DNA of 18,423 nucleotides from assembly GCA_030637135.1 (NCBI GenBank), contig DAOVVO010000010.1, forward strand, positions 1 to 18,423, given 5' to 3'. The notes under the pieces are model-generated. The model saw only the letters and a list, made by a program, of their open reading frames with translations, searched no databases and was not told the DNA's origin. The number at the start of each line of letters is the position of its first letter. Positions within the stretch are counted from its first letter, which is position 1. Below are positions 6,196 to 14,784 of the stretch, one piece after another. Position numbers and translations under genes: made by a program. Source of the stretch: Nitrospirota bacterium (GTDB lineage: Bacteria; Nitrospirota; Thermodesulfovibrionia; UBA6902; BMS3Bbin08).

Positions 6196-9100
6196 TTATT
6201 CCCCCACCATTTCTACATACGTATCACGGTATTCACTCATACCTGTTCCTGCCGGTATAAGCCTGCCCATGATTACATTTTCTTTGAGCCCCCTCAGTTC
6301 ATCTACGGCACCGTTAATGGCTGCCTCGGTGAGAACCCTTGTAGTTTCCTGAAAAGAAGCAGCAGAGATAAAACTTTCCGTTGTAAGGGATGCCCTGGTA
6401 ATACCTAAAAGCAGCGGTTTCCCCTGTGCTGGTTTGCCTTTTTGTTTTATTACTTTTTTGTTCTCATCTTCAAATAATATTTTATCTACCTGCTCTCCAA
6501 TAAGGAAATTTGTATCCCCGGCGTCCTCGATTTTCACTTTTTTCATCATCTGTCTAACAATGGTTTCAATATGTTTATCATTTATTGAGACTCCCTGAAG
6601 GCGGTAAACCTTCTGCACTTCATCAACAAGGTATCGCTGTAACTCTTTTGGTCCTAATATTTCAAGGATACTGTGAGGATTCACAGCACCATCCATAAGA
6701 GGCTCTCCAGCTTTTACCCAGTCACCTTCATGGACACTGACATATTTGCCTTTTGGAATATTGTATTCCCTTGTATCAGATCCACCCTTAACCACAACGA
6801 CCCTCATCCCTTTATAGAATCCTCGAAATTCAACTTCACCGTCTATCTCGCTTACAATAGCCTGCTCCTTTGGTTTTCGAGCCTCGAATAGTTCTGCAAC
6901 TCTCGGCAATCCACCTGTAATATCTTTTGTTTTTATGGTCTCCCTCGGAATCTTTGCAATTATATCAGCGGGTTTAACTATAGAACCTTTATCTACAAGC
7001 ACGTGTGCTCCTGAAGGGAGAAGATATCTCGCGGGAGTATTTGTTCCGGGGTTCTTCAAGGTAGCCTTGCCGTGTTCATCCTTTATAGAAATTCGAGGCC
7101 TCATGTTAGCCGGGTATTCAATGATAACCTTATGAGCAAGCCCTGTAACTTCATCAACTTCTTCTTTGACTGTAATACCTTCAATTATGTCGCCAAGCGC
7201 GATCTTTCCTCCCAATTCCGTAATAATCGGCGTTGAATAAGGATCCCATTCAATAAGTTTCTGACCCACTTCCACTTTCTGGCCGTCCACAACTTGAAGT
7301 TTAGCTCCGTAAACAACAGAATATTTTTCTTTTTCTCTGCCTTTTGCATCAACTATGGCAATGCTGCCGTTGCGATTCATTACAATAAGAAAACCTTCTC
7401 TATTTTTTACCGTTGTAAGGTTGATAAATTTTATGCTGCCGTTATGTTTTGCCTCTAGTATGGTCTGTTCTATCAATTTGGTTGCCGTACCACCTATGTG
7501 AAAGGTTCTCATGGTAAGCTGGGTTCCGGGTTCTCCAATAGACTGTGCTGCAATTATTCCAACAGCATCTCCTATTTCCACCGGCTCTCCTCTACCGAGG
7601 TCTATCCCATAGCATTTTTTGCATACACCACGTCGGGAGTTACATGTTAGAACTGAACGTATTTTTACTCTGTCTATACCAGCCTCAATAATCTTCTGAG
7701 TTAACGTATCATCTATCCCCTTGTTTTTCTTCAGTATGACTTCTTTAGTTATAGGATCTTTTATATCCTCAGCAGCAACTCTGCCGAATATTCTTTCCTC
7801 GAGAGGTTCTATTATTTCACCACCTTCAATAAGGTTGGATATATAAATACCGTCTGCAGTTTGGCAGTCGTCTGTTATTATGATCAGGTCCTGTGTGACA
7901 TCAACAAGCCTCCTTGTAAGATAACCGGAATTGGCTGTCTTTAATGCTGTATCTGCCAGACCCTTTCTCGCCCCGTGTGTCGATATGAAGTAATGAAGCG
8001 GCGTTAGACCTTCTCTGAAATTAGCTGTTATCGGGGTTTCAATAATTTCTCCAGAAGGTTTTGCCATAAGTCCCCTCATTCCAGCAAGCTGTCTTATCTG
8101 CGCTGTAGAACCTCGTGCACCAGAATGTGCCATCATAAATACGCTATTGAAAGAACGGCGTTCCTCCAGCTCTTCTTGAGAAACCTTCTCAACGTTTTTT
8201 ATTCCCTCTGCCCCTAATTCCATCATCATTTCATCCGCAATCTTTTCGGTAACCTGCGCCCATATATCTATAACCTTGTTATATCTCTCTCCATTTGTAA
8301 TAAGGCCTTCTCCATACTGTTTTTGTACCTCTATCGCTTGCTGTTCTGCCTTTTTTATAAAGGCTGCTTTTCGTTTTGGTATATGCATATCATCTATACA
8401 GATAGATGTCCCTGAAAGTGTTGCATATTTAAAACCTATTTTTTCAATGTTGTCTAGAAATATTACCGTTGCTTTTCTCCCTGCTGTTTTATAGCAAAAT
8501 TCAACAAGTTTCCCTACTTCTTTTTTTGTCATTTCTTTGTTAATCATTGAAAAAGGAACGTCCTCCGGAACAACTTCACTGAAAATTATCCTTCCCACTG
8601 TTGAATCTACAAAATCGCCATTGATTCTTACTTTTATGCGGGCGTGTTCGTCCGCTTCTCGAGCATCATATGCAATTCTAACTTCTTCAGGAGAAGAAAA
8701 TATTTTTCCCTCTCCTTTTACTCCGCTTTTCTCTTTTGTCAAATAGTAAATGCCTAATACCATATCCTGCGTAGGAATAGTAATAGGCTTACCGCTAGCA
8801 GGAGAAAGAATGTTCCCGATAGACATCATCAATACCCGTGCCTCAAGCTGCGCTTCAAGGGAAAGAGGAACATGAACTGCCATCTGGTCACCATCAAAGT
8901 CCGCATTAAAAGCAGTACAGACGAGGGGATGAAGCCTTATGGCCTTCCCTTCCACGAGCACAGGGTCAAAAGCCTGAATGCCTAAACGGTGAAGTGTAGG
9001 TGCCCTGTTTAAAAGAACAGGATGTTCTTGTATGACTTCATCCAGACAGTCCCAAACTTCGGCTGCTCCTTGCTCTACCATCCTCTTTGCAGCCTTTATT

Positions 9101-10278
9101 GTAGTTACAAAACCTTTTTCCTCAAGCATACTGAAAACAAACGGTTTGAACAGCTCAAGCGCCATTGTTTTTGGAAGACCACACTGATGGAGCTTAAGTT
9201 CAGGACCCACAACGATAACGGAGCGGCCAGAGTAATCAACTCTCTTTCCTAAAAGGTTTTGCCTGAAACGCCCCTGCTTGCCCTTTATCATATCACTTAA
9301 TGATTTAAGCGGTCTTTTAGTCGTTGCCTTGAGGACTCTGCTCCTCCGGCCATTATCGAACAACGCATCTACTGATTCCTGCAGCATTCTCTTTTCATTA
9401 CGAATAATAACACTTGGAGCTTTTAACTCCATGAGTCTTTTCAGCCTGTTGTCTCTATTAATAACTCTCCTGTAGAGGTCATTAAGATCAGACGTAGCAA
9501 ACCTTCCACCTTCCAAAGGCACTAATGGTCGAAGATCAGGCGGAAGAACAGGAATTACGTCCATAATCATCCACTCGGGTTTATTGCCTGATTTTCTAAA
9601 CGCCTCTACCACCCTCAATCTCTTCGTAAGTTTCCTTTTTACCCCAAGCGACGAAGAAGCATGGATTTTAGCCCTTAAGCTCTTCGTAAGACTATCAAGG
9701 TCAATGTCCCTCAGAAGCTCTCTTATTGCCTCAGCACCAATACCCGCCTTAAATTTATCACCGTGTTCCTGAACCAATTTTCTATACTCTTCTTCATTGA
9801 GCAGGTCTTTCTTCTTTAAAGATGTGCTACCGGAATCAACAACAATGTAACTTTCAAAATAAAGTACCCGTTCCAACTGCCGCATTGTCATATCAAGCAG
9901 TGTTCCTATACGCGACGGAATACCTTTCAAAAACCATATATGCGCAACAGGTGTTGCAAGCTCTATATGTCCAAGCCTTTCACGCCTTACTTTGGACTGT
10001 ATTACTTCAACCCCACACTTGTCACATACGATGCCACGATGTTTCATCCTTTTATACTTACCGCATATACATTCCCAATCTTTCACAGGACCAAAAATCT
10101 TTGCACAGAAAAGCCCATCTCTTTCAGGCTTGAACGTTCTATAATTTATGGTTTCGGGCTTTTTCACTTCCCCATAAGACCACGCCCGTATTTTTTCCGG
10201 GGAGGCAAGCCTTATTCTTAACGATTCAAACTCGGTTGGATCTTTTGGTTTCTCAAAAATTGAGTAAATATCTTCCAC
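6196..10278 (-). CDS. rpoC: DNA-directed RNA polymerase subunit beta'
   Basis: The beta' subunit carries the catalytic Mg ions of RNA polymerase. At 1360 residues it is close to E. coli (1407). The N-terminal zinc site has Cys70, Cys72, Cys85 and Cys88, and the catalytic NADFDGDQ has Asp460, Asp462 and Asp464, all at E. coli numbering. The second zinc site is at about Cys804, Cys878, Cys885 and Cys888. The trigger helices (TMRTFHIGG near 921, KTKDITGGLPRV near 1115) are split by about 180 residues, a full SI3-type insertion as in proteobacteria and several other diderm phyla. The GTG at 10278 is preceded by AAAGGGG, which overlaps the tail of rpoB; the genes are 18 bases apart and probably translationally coupled. 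The reading frame is intact, unlike rpoB. A nested palindrome follows the stop. Confidence 0.98.
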   Translation of the reverse strand: MEDIYSIFEKPKDPTEFESLRIRLASPEKIRAWSYGEVKKPETINYRTFKPERDGLFCAKIFGPVKDWECICGKYKRMKHRGIVCDKCGVEVIQSKVRRERLGHIELATPVAHIWFLKGIPSRIGTLLDMTMRQLERVLYFESYIVVDSGSTSLKKKDLLNEEEYRKLVQEHGDKFKAGIGAEAIRELLRDIDLDSLTKSLRAKIHASSSLGVKRKLTKRLRVVEAFRKSGNKPEWMIMDVIPVLPPDLRPLVPLEGGRFATSDLNDLYRRVINRDNRLKRLMELKAPSVIIRNEKRMLQESVDALFDNGRRSRVLKATTKRPLKSLSDMIKGKQGRFRQNLLGKRVDYSGRSVIVVGPELKLHQCGLPKTMALELFKPFVFSMLEEKGFVTTIKAAKRMVEQGAAEVWDCLDEVIQEHPVLLNRAPTLHRLGIQAFDPVLVEGKAIRLHPLVCTAFNADFDGDQMAVHVPLSLEAQLEARVLMMSIGNILSPASGKPITIPTQDMVLGIYYLTKEKSGVKGEGKIFSSPEEVRIAYDAREADEHARIKVRINGDFVDSTVGRIIFSEVVPEDVPFSMINKEMTKKEVGKLVEFCYKTAGRKATVIFLDNIEKIGFKYATLSGTSICIDDMHIPKRKAAFIKKAEQQAIEVQKQYGEGLITNGERYNKVIDIWAQVTEKIADEMMMELGAEGIKNVEKVSQEELEERRSFNSVFMMAHSGARGSTAQIRQLAGMRGLMAKPSGEIIETPITANFREGLTPLHYFISTHGARKGLADTALKTANSGYLTRRLVDVTQDLIIITDDCQTADGIYISNLIEGGEIIEPLEERIFGRVAAEDIKDPITKEVILKKNKGIDDTLTQKIIEAGIDRVKIRSVLTCNSRRGVCKKCYGIDLGRGEPVEIGDAVGIIAAQSIGEPGTQLTMRTFHIGGTATKLIEQTILEAKHNGSIKFINLTTVKNREGFLIVMNRNGSIAIVDAKGREKEKYSVVYGAKLQVVDGQKVEVGQKLIEWDPYSTPIITELGGKIALGDIIEGITVKEEVDEVTGLAHKVIIEYPANMRPRISIKDEHGKATLKNPGTNTPARYLLPSGAHVLVDKGSIVKPADIIAKIPRETIKTKDITGGLPRVAELFEARKPKEQAIVSEIDGEVEFRGFYKGMRVVVVKGGSDTREYNIPKGKYVSVHEGDWVKAGEPLMDGAVNPHSILEILGPKELQRYLVDEVQKVYRLQGVSINDKHIETIVRQMMKKVKIEDAGDTNFLIGEQVDKILFEDENKKVIKQKGKPAQGKPLLLGITRASLTTESFISAASFQETTRVLTEAAINGAVDELRGLKENVIMGRLIPAGTGMSEYRDTYVEMVGE

Positions 10279-10296
10279 TAAATTTACCCCTTTCTT

Positions 10297-12708
10297 TTAG
10301 GTAGTCAACTTGCGTTTATTAGATTTTGTTGTAATTTTTTCTTCCAATAATTCAACATCAAGGCCAAGACTTTGAAGCTCTTTTATCAAAACATTAAAAG
10401 ATTCGGGGACACCGGATTCGAGATTTACATCTCCTTTAACAATTGCTTCATACATCCGTGCCCTGCCTATAACATCATCACTTTTAACGGTAAGAAACTC
10501 CTGTAGCGTATATGCGGCACCGTATGCTTCAAGCGCCCAGACTTCCATTTCACCCAGTCTCTGTCCTCCAAATTGCGCCTTTCCACCCAGCGGTTGCTGA
10601 GTAACAAGTGAGTAAGGACCGATAGACCGTGCATGTATTTTATCTTCTACAAGGTGGTGAAGTTTCATCATGTACATATGCCCAATAGTAGCCAGTCTTT
10701 GAAAAGGCTCACCGGTTTTGCCATCATAAAGTACAATCTGCCCGCTGGTTGGTAACCTGGCTTCTTTGAGTAGTTCCCTTATGTCCTGTTCACCCGCACC
10801 TTCAAATACAGGAGTCGCTATGTGCAAACCCAGGGTCTTTGCTGCCCATCCTAGATGGACTTCAAGCACCTGACCAACATTCATACGGGAAGGAACCCCG
10901 AGAGGATTAAGAATTACGTCAACATGGGTACCATCATGCATATAAGGCATATCTTCTTCAGGTACTATGGTAGCAATGACGCCTTTATTGCCGTGCCTCC
11001 CTGCCACCTTATCTCCAACCTGGATCTTCCTTTTCATGGAGATATAAACTTTTACCACTTTTAAAACACCCGGCGAAAGCTCATCCCCTTTTTTTATTCT
11101 TGCTATCTTCGCATCATATTTGCTCTTAAGCTCACCAAGATAATTTTCCGACTCTTTTTCTATAAGTTTCAATTTTTCTCTCTCTCCTGAATCTGCAATT
11201 TTTATTTTACGAAGATCTTTATCAGGAATGCTTTTAAGGTGTTCTTCGATAAGTTTTTCCCTTTTTTTACACAGGACATTTCTGCTTCCCGCAACTTTAA
11301 CATCTTCTGATACCCTTAGTCCTAATAGAAGCTTTCTTATTTTCTGATGCTTATTTTCTTCTATAATTTTCTCTTCTTCTTCAAAATCTTGTTTTATACT
11401 CAGTATATCTTCTTTTTCAATGCTTTTGGTTCTCTCATCTTTTTCAACGCCTTTCCTGCAGAGAATCTTTGTGTCAATGACCGTACCTTCTATTCCGGGA
11501 GGCACATAAAGACAGTTTTCTCGCACCTCTTCTGCTTTTTCTCCGAATATTGCCCTGAGCAATTTCTCTTCAGGTGTGAGCTGGGTTTCTCCCTTTGGTG
11601 TAACCTTGCCCACAAGTACATCCCCTGGTTTCACCTCAGCTCCGGTTCTTATGATACCGCTTTCGTCAAGATTGCGTAGTATCTCTTCTCCAACATTCGG
11701 GATATCTCTCGTAATTTCTTCAGGGCCCAGTTTGGTCTCTCTCGCTTCAATCTCAAATTCCTCAATGTGTATGGAGGTATACGTATCCTGTTTTACGAGA
11801 CGTTCACTTATAATTATGGCATCTTCAAAGTTATATCCACCCCATGGCATGAATGCCACAAGAATATTTTTGCCCAGGGCAAGTTCTCCGAGAGCAGTAG
11901 CTGGGCCATCAGCTATTACCTGTCCCTTTTTTACTGTTTCATCCACTTTTACAAGAGGCTTCTGGTTAACACACGTCCCCTGGTTCGAGCGATAGAACTT
12001 AATAAGTTTATATATATCCACGCTTCCTTCATGCTTTATGACAATTCTTGAAGCGTCAACAGATTTCACTATCCCTGATCTTTTGGCCATAACCATAACA
12101 CCGGAATCTCGTGCTGCCACATTCTCCATCCCTGTTCCAACAATAGGTCCTTCAGTATGCAACAGAGGAACAGCCTGTCTCTGCATATTAGAACCCATGA
12201 GTGCTCTGTTTGCATCATCATTTTCAAGAAACGGTACAAGCGCTGCAGAGATACTCACGATCTGTTTGGGAGAAACGTCCATGTAATGGACTTCATCCCG
12301 AGCAACCAGTTTAAAGTCACCACCGAATCTCGCAAATACCGTTTCCTCAGAAAGAAATCCTTTACTATCAATGGGTGAAGTTGCTTGAGCAATAACATAC
12401 TTTCCCTCTTCAATCGCTGAAAGATACTCTACTTCATCTGTAACCTTGCCTTTTTTCACTTTTCTGTAAGGTGTTTCAATAAAACCGAAATCATTAACCC
12501 GTGCATATGAAGCAAGAGACGTTATTAAACCTATATTAGGTCCCTCAGGAGTCTCTACCGGGCATATACGTCCATAATGTGTAGGATGCACATCCCTGAC
12601 CTCAAAGCCTGCCCTTTCCCTCGTTAATCCGCCCGGCCCGAGAGCGCTTAATCTTCTTTTGTGGGTAATCTCCGAAAGAGGGTTTGTCTGATCCATAAAC
12701 TGACTCAA
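10297..12708 (-). CDS. rpoB: RNA polymerase subunit beta, C-terminal part of an interrupted rpoB
   Basis: This frame continues the beta subunit directly after an in-frame TAA. It opens with SQLSQFMDQTNPLSEIT and THKRRLSALGPGG, which is the rifampicin-binding cluster, then LTRERAGFEVRDVHPTHYGR. It goes on through PVETPEGPNIGLI, NFEDAIIISERLV, GRHGNKGVIA and QFGGQRLGEMEVWALEAYGA. It therefore holds the active-centre wall, flap and clamp-binding parts of beta, about 803 residues from a TTG at 12708 or 799 from the first ATG at 12696. Neither has a proper Shine-Dalgarno sequence: the only candidate, AAGGAA, is about 18 bases from the TTG. Rif-contact residues equivalent to Gln513, Asp516, Ser522, His526, Arg529, Ser531 and Leu533 are all of the sensitive type. 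Whether it is made separately, by read-through, or the stop is an error is open. Confidence 0.93.
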   Translation of the reverse strand: MSQFMDQTNPLSEITHKRRLSALGPGGLTRERAGFEVRDVHPTHYGRICPVETPEGPNIGLITSLASYARVNDFGFIETPYRKVKKGKVTDEVEYLSAIEEGKYVIAQATSPIDSKGFLSEETVFARFGGDFKLVARDEVHYMDVSPKQIVSISAALVPFLENDDANRALMGSNMQRQAVPLLHTEGPIVGTGMENVAARDSGVMVMAKRSGIVKSVDASRIVIKHEGSVDIYKLIKFYRSNQGTCVNQKPLVKVDETVKKGQVIADGPATALGELALGKNILVAFMPWGGYNFEDAIIISERLVKQDTYTSIHIEEFEIEARETKLGPEEITRDIPNVGEEILRNLDESGIIRTGAEVKPGDVLVGKVTPKGETQLTPEEKLLRAIFGEKAEEVRENCLYVPPGIEGTVIDTKILCRKGVEKDERTKSIEKEDILSIKQDFEEEEKIIEENKHQKIRKLLLGLRVSEDVKVAGSRNVLCKKREKLIEEHLKSIPDKDLRKIKIADSGEREKLKLIEKESENYLGELKSKYDAKIARIKKGDELSPGVLKVVKVYISMKRKIQVGDKVAGRHGNKGVIATIVPEEDMPYMHDGTHVDVILNPLGVPSRMNVGQVLEVHLGWAAKTLGLHIATPVFEGAGEQDIRELLKEARLPTSGQIVLYDGKTGEPFQRLATIGHMYMMKLHHLVEDKIHARSIGPYSLVTQQPLGGKAQFGGQRLGEMEVWALEAYGAAYTLQEFLTVKSDDVIGRARMYEAIVKGDVNLESGVPESFNVLIKELQSLGLDVELLEEKITTKSNKRKLTT

Positions 12709-12714
12709 CTGACT

Positions 12715-12717
12715 TTA
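12715..12717 (-). other. in-frame TAA inside rpoB at the rifampicin cluster
   Basis: The minus strand reads GAA TTT TTT GGC TAA AGT CAG TTG AGT CAG, that is EFFG-stop-SQLSQ. The E. coli sequence at this place is EFFGSSQLSQ, so the stop replaces the residue equivalent to Ser508. Both sides are in the same frame (1563 bases between the two open-frame starts), so no indel is involved. A single base change from TCA (Ser) or AAA (Lys), among others, would create it. Confidence 0.9.
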
Positions 12718-14244
12718 GCCAAAAAATTCCTTTATAACCGCTATAACTGGTTTTGCATTTATAAGGTCATGGGGCATTATCTGAGGGTCTTCAATATCTG
12801 CGAGGGTCATCTTCTCTTTTATTGCCCTTTCCATTCTCACGAGACCAATCCTGAATTGATTTTCAAGGAGTTCTCCTACTGATCTGATTCTTCGGTTCCC
12901 CAGATGGTCTATATCGTCAACCTCTCCTTTGCCAACTTTCAGGTTTATAAGATAACGAAGTATGTGTACTATATCCTTGTCTGTTAAAGTCCTTACATCA
13001 AGAGGCACATCAAGACCAAGCCGTGTGTTAAGTTTGAGCCTTCCAACAGGTGAAAGGTCATATCTTTTCGGGTTAAAAAACAATCCGTTAAAAAGCTCTT
13101 TTGCATCAGCTGCCGTAGGGGGCTCCCCCGGCCTCAGCTTTCTGTAAATTTCTAATAATGCCTCATTAGTAGTGCTCACTTTATCAATAAGCAGTGTATT
13201 TCTTATTGCAGGGAGGAAATTGACCCCATCTATTACAAGCAGGTGAAGTGTAAGAACTTTTGAAGTTATTATCTTTTCTATAACCTCGCTGTTAATTTCC
13301 TCATTACTTTCGAGTATAACTTCACCAGTTTCAGGGTCTATGATATCTTTTAGGGTAACTCTACCAATGAGTTCATCTTTTGAAATAGTTATAGTCTTGA
13401 TGCCTGCCCCCTCCATCTTTTTGAGCGCACCCTTTGTTATCCGGGCACCTTCTTTTACTACTAACTCATTGGTTTTTGGAACAACTATATTTTTTAATGC
13501 CCTCATGCCAACCAGTGCATCACTTACCACACGGATACCAGTTCCATTCTTTATGGTAACTTCTTCAATTGAGTAAAACATTTTGAGTATTTCCTCTTCT
13601 GAATAACCAAGTGCTTTTAGAATTATTGTGGCAGGCAATTTTTTCCGACGGTCAATTCTTACAAAAAGGGCATCTTTGGAATCGAATTCAAAATCAAACC
13701 ATGATCCCCTGGCGGGTATTATCCTTGTGGAATAAAGAGCATTTCCACTGATTGATTTTCCCTTCTCATGACTAAAAAATACGCCGGGTGAACGGTGCAG
13801 CTGGCTTACAACAACCCTTTCCGTACCATTAATGATAAAAGTGCCTGTAGTAGTCATAAGAGGGAGTTCTCCTATATAGACCTCTTCCTCCCTTGACTCT
13901 TTTAATCTCTTCTTCCCGGATTCACTTTTCTCCCATAAATTCAGTTTTACCTTTATCTTTAAAGGCGCTGCAAAATTAATGCCTTTTTGAAGGCTTTCCC
14001 TGACATCATGCTTTGGTTCTTTGAGTACATATTCAATAAACTCAATTGATGAAGTCTCGTTATAATCAACTATGGGGAAAACACTGTTAAAAGCTGCCTG
14101 TAAACCCAGGTCTTCCCTTTTAGCTTGTGGCACATCTTCTTGGAGAAAATGTTCAAAAGAACGTTTTTGAATTTCTATAAGATTAGGCACTGTTACTATG
14201 TGCTGCACCTTTCCAAAGTTTTTTCTTACTAAAGCCTTTGTCAT
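12715..14244 (-). CDS. rpoB: RNA polymerase subunit beta, N-terminal part of an interrupted rpoB
   Basis: The N-terminal 509 residues of beta include the protrusion and lobe (beta1 and beta2). GTFIINGTERVVVSQLHRSP is near residues 134-153 and PTAADAKELFNGLFF comes later in the lobe. The frame ends INAKPVIAVIKEFFG at a TAA and resumes as conserved beta after it. The start is chosen at MTKALVRKNFG (ATG at 14244) because AAGGGAG lies four bases upstream and the length fits; an upstream GTG at 14271 would add nine residues. Read through the stop, the whole protein would be 1315 residues, close to E. coli beta (1342). The gene follows rplL after about 100 bases that hold competing hairpins. Splitting beta at this point would cut within the core next to the active centre, not at one of the variable insertions where E. 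coli beta tolerates cuts. Confidence 0.93.
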   Translation of the reverse strand: MTKALVRKNFGKVQHIVTVPNLIEIQKRSFEHFLQEDVPQAKREDLGLQAAFNSVFPIVDYNETSSIEFIEYVLKEPKHDVRESLQKGINFAAPLKIKVKLNLWEKSESGKKRLKESREEEVYIGELPLMTTTGTFIINGTERVVVSQLHRSPGVFFSHEKGKSISGNALYSTRIIPARGSWFDFEFDSKDALFVRIDRRKKLPATIILKALGYSEEEILKMFYSIEEVTIKNGTGIRVVSDALVGMRALKNIVVPKTNELVVKEGARITKGALKKMEGAGIKTITISKDELIGRVTLKDIIDPETGEVILESNEEINSEVIEKIITSKVLTLHLLVIDGVNFLPAIRNTLLIDKVSTTNEALLEIYRKLRPGEPPTAADAKELFNGLFFNPKRYDLSPVGRLKLNTRLGLDVPLDVRTLTDKDIVHILRYLINLKVGKGEVDDIDHLGNRRIRSVGELLENQFRIGLVRMERAIKEKMTLADIEDPQIMPHDLINAKPVIAVIKEFFG

Positions 14245-14265
14245 AAATCTCCCTTTGATAATCCT

Positions 14266-14329
14266 GAACACAGAATGTAAATTTCAGAGCACAAAGCAAC
14301 AAAGGGGATAGAGTCTGTGCTCTGTGTTC
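14266..14329 (-). promoter_or_regulatory. competing hairpins in the rplL-rpoB gap
   Basis: GAACACAGA (14266-14274) can pair with TCTGTGTTC (14321-14329), and CAGAGCACA (14285-14293) can pair with TGTGCTCTG (14316-14324). The two 9-bp stems share four bases, so full forms exclude each other. In E. coli the same gap holds an attenuator and an RNase III processing site that set the beta to L7/L12 ratio. A similar role here is an inference. The rpoB Shine-Dalgarno lies just outside the structure. Confidence 0.45.
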
Positions 14330-14342
14330 CGTGTTCCTGTTA

Positions 14343-14723
14343 TTATTTTATTTCTACTGCTCCTCCCTGTTCCTCGAGTTTCGTTTTGATTGCCTCCGCC
14401 TCTTCCTTGGATACACCCGTTTTTACCGGTTTAGGAGCACTGTCAACAAGTTCTTTTGCCTCCTTGAGCCCAAGACTGGTAAGCTCACGAACAACTTTTA
14501 TAACCTGAATTTTCTTGTCACCTACAGCAGTTAACACAACATCAAAACTGGTCTTTTCTTCTGCAGCTGCAACTTCTGCAGGTGCTCCTGCAGTTGCAGC
14601 CACAGCCATAGGTGCTGCTGCTTTAACCCCGTACCGTTCTTCAAAATCTTTAACGAACTGAGATATTTCTAATACTGTCATTTTGTCAATAAACTCAAAA
14701 ACTTGTTCTTTTGTAATTGCCAT
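14343..14723 (-). CDS. rplL: 50S ribosomal protein L7/L12
   Basis: This is the multi-copy stalk protein that recruits elongation factors to the ribosome. The 126-residue product has the expected three parts. An N-terminal dimerisation and L10-binding helix region (about 1-33) is followed by an Ala-rich hinge (about 35-55). The C-terminal domain begins EKTSFDVVLTAVGDKKIQVIK and contains LGLKEAKELVDSAPKPVK, the factor-binding helices. The ATG at 14723 has AAGGAGA six bases upstream. It follows rplJ by about 60 bases of repeat-like sequence and precedes rpoB. Confidence 0.98.
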   Translation of the reverse strand: MAITKEQVFEFIDKMTVLEISQFVKDFEERYGVKAAAPMAVAATAGAPAEVAAAEEKTSFDVVLTAVGDKKIQVIKVVRELTSLGLKEAKELVDSAPKPVKTGVSKEEAEAIKTKLEEQGGAVEIK

Positions 14724-14757
14724 TTTTTCTCCTTCATTTTTCGTAATGTATAATCTG

Positions 14758-14783
14758 TAATGAGCAATCTGTACTACTCATTA
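14758..14783. repeat. small inverted repeat in the rplJ-rplL gap
   Basis: TAATGAG (14758-14764) pairs with CTCATTA (14777-14783). The surrounding 60 bases are built from repeats of ATTACTCAT- and AATCTGTA-like words. No promoter or terminator is evident. Confidence 0.35.
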
Positions 14784-14784
14784 C

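Noticed and set aside
12715..12717. Genome-wide reassignment of UAA to a sense codon
   Set aside because: TAA ends rpoC, the downstream rpoB part, rplL, rplK, nusG, secE, rpmG, prfB and tuf at the expected family ends. A global reassignment would extend all of them.
12694..12735. Frameshift or intein as the cause of the rpoB break
   Set aside because: Both sides are in the same frame with no extra or missing residues relative to E. coli except the stop itself. No intervening sequence is present.
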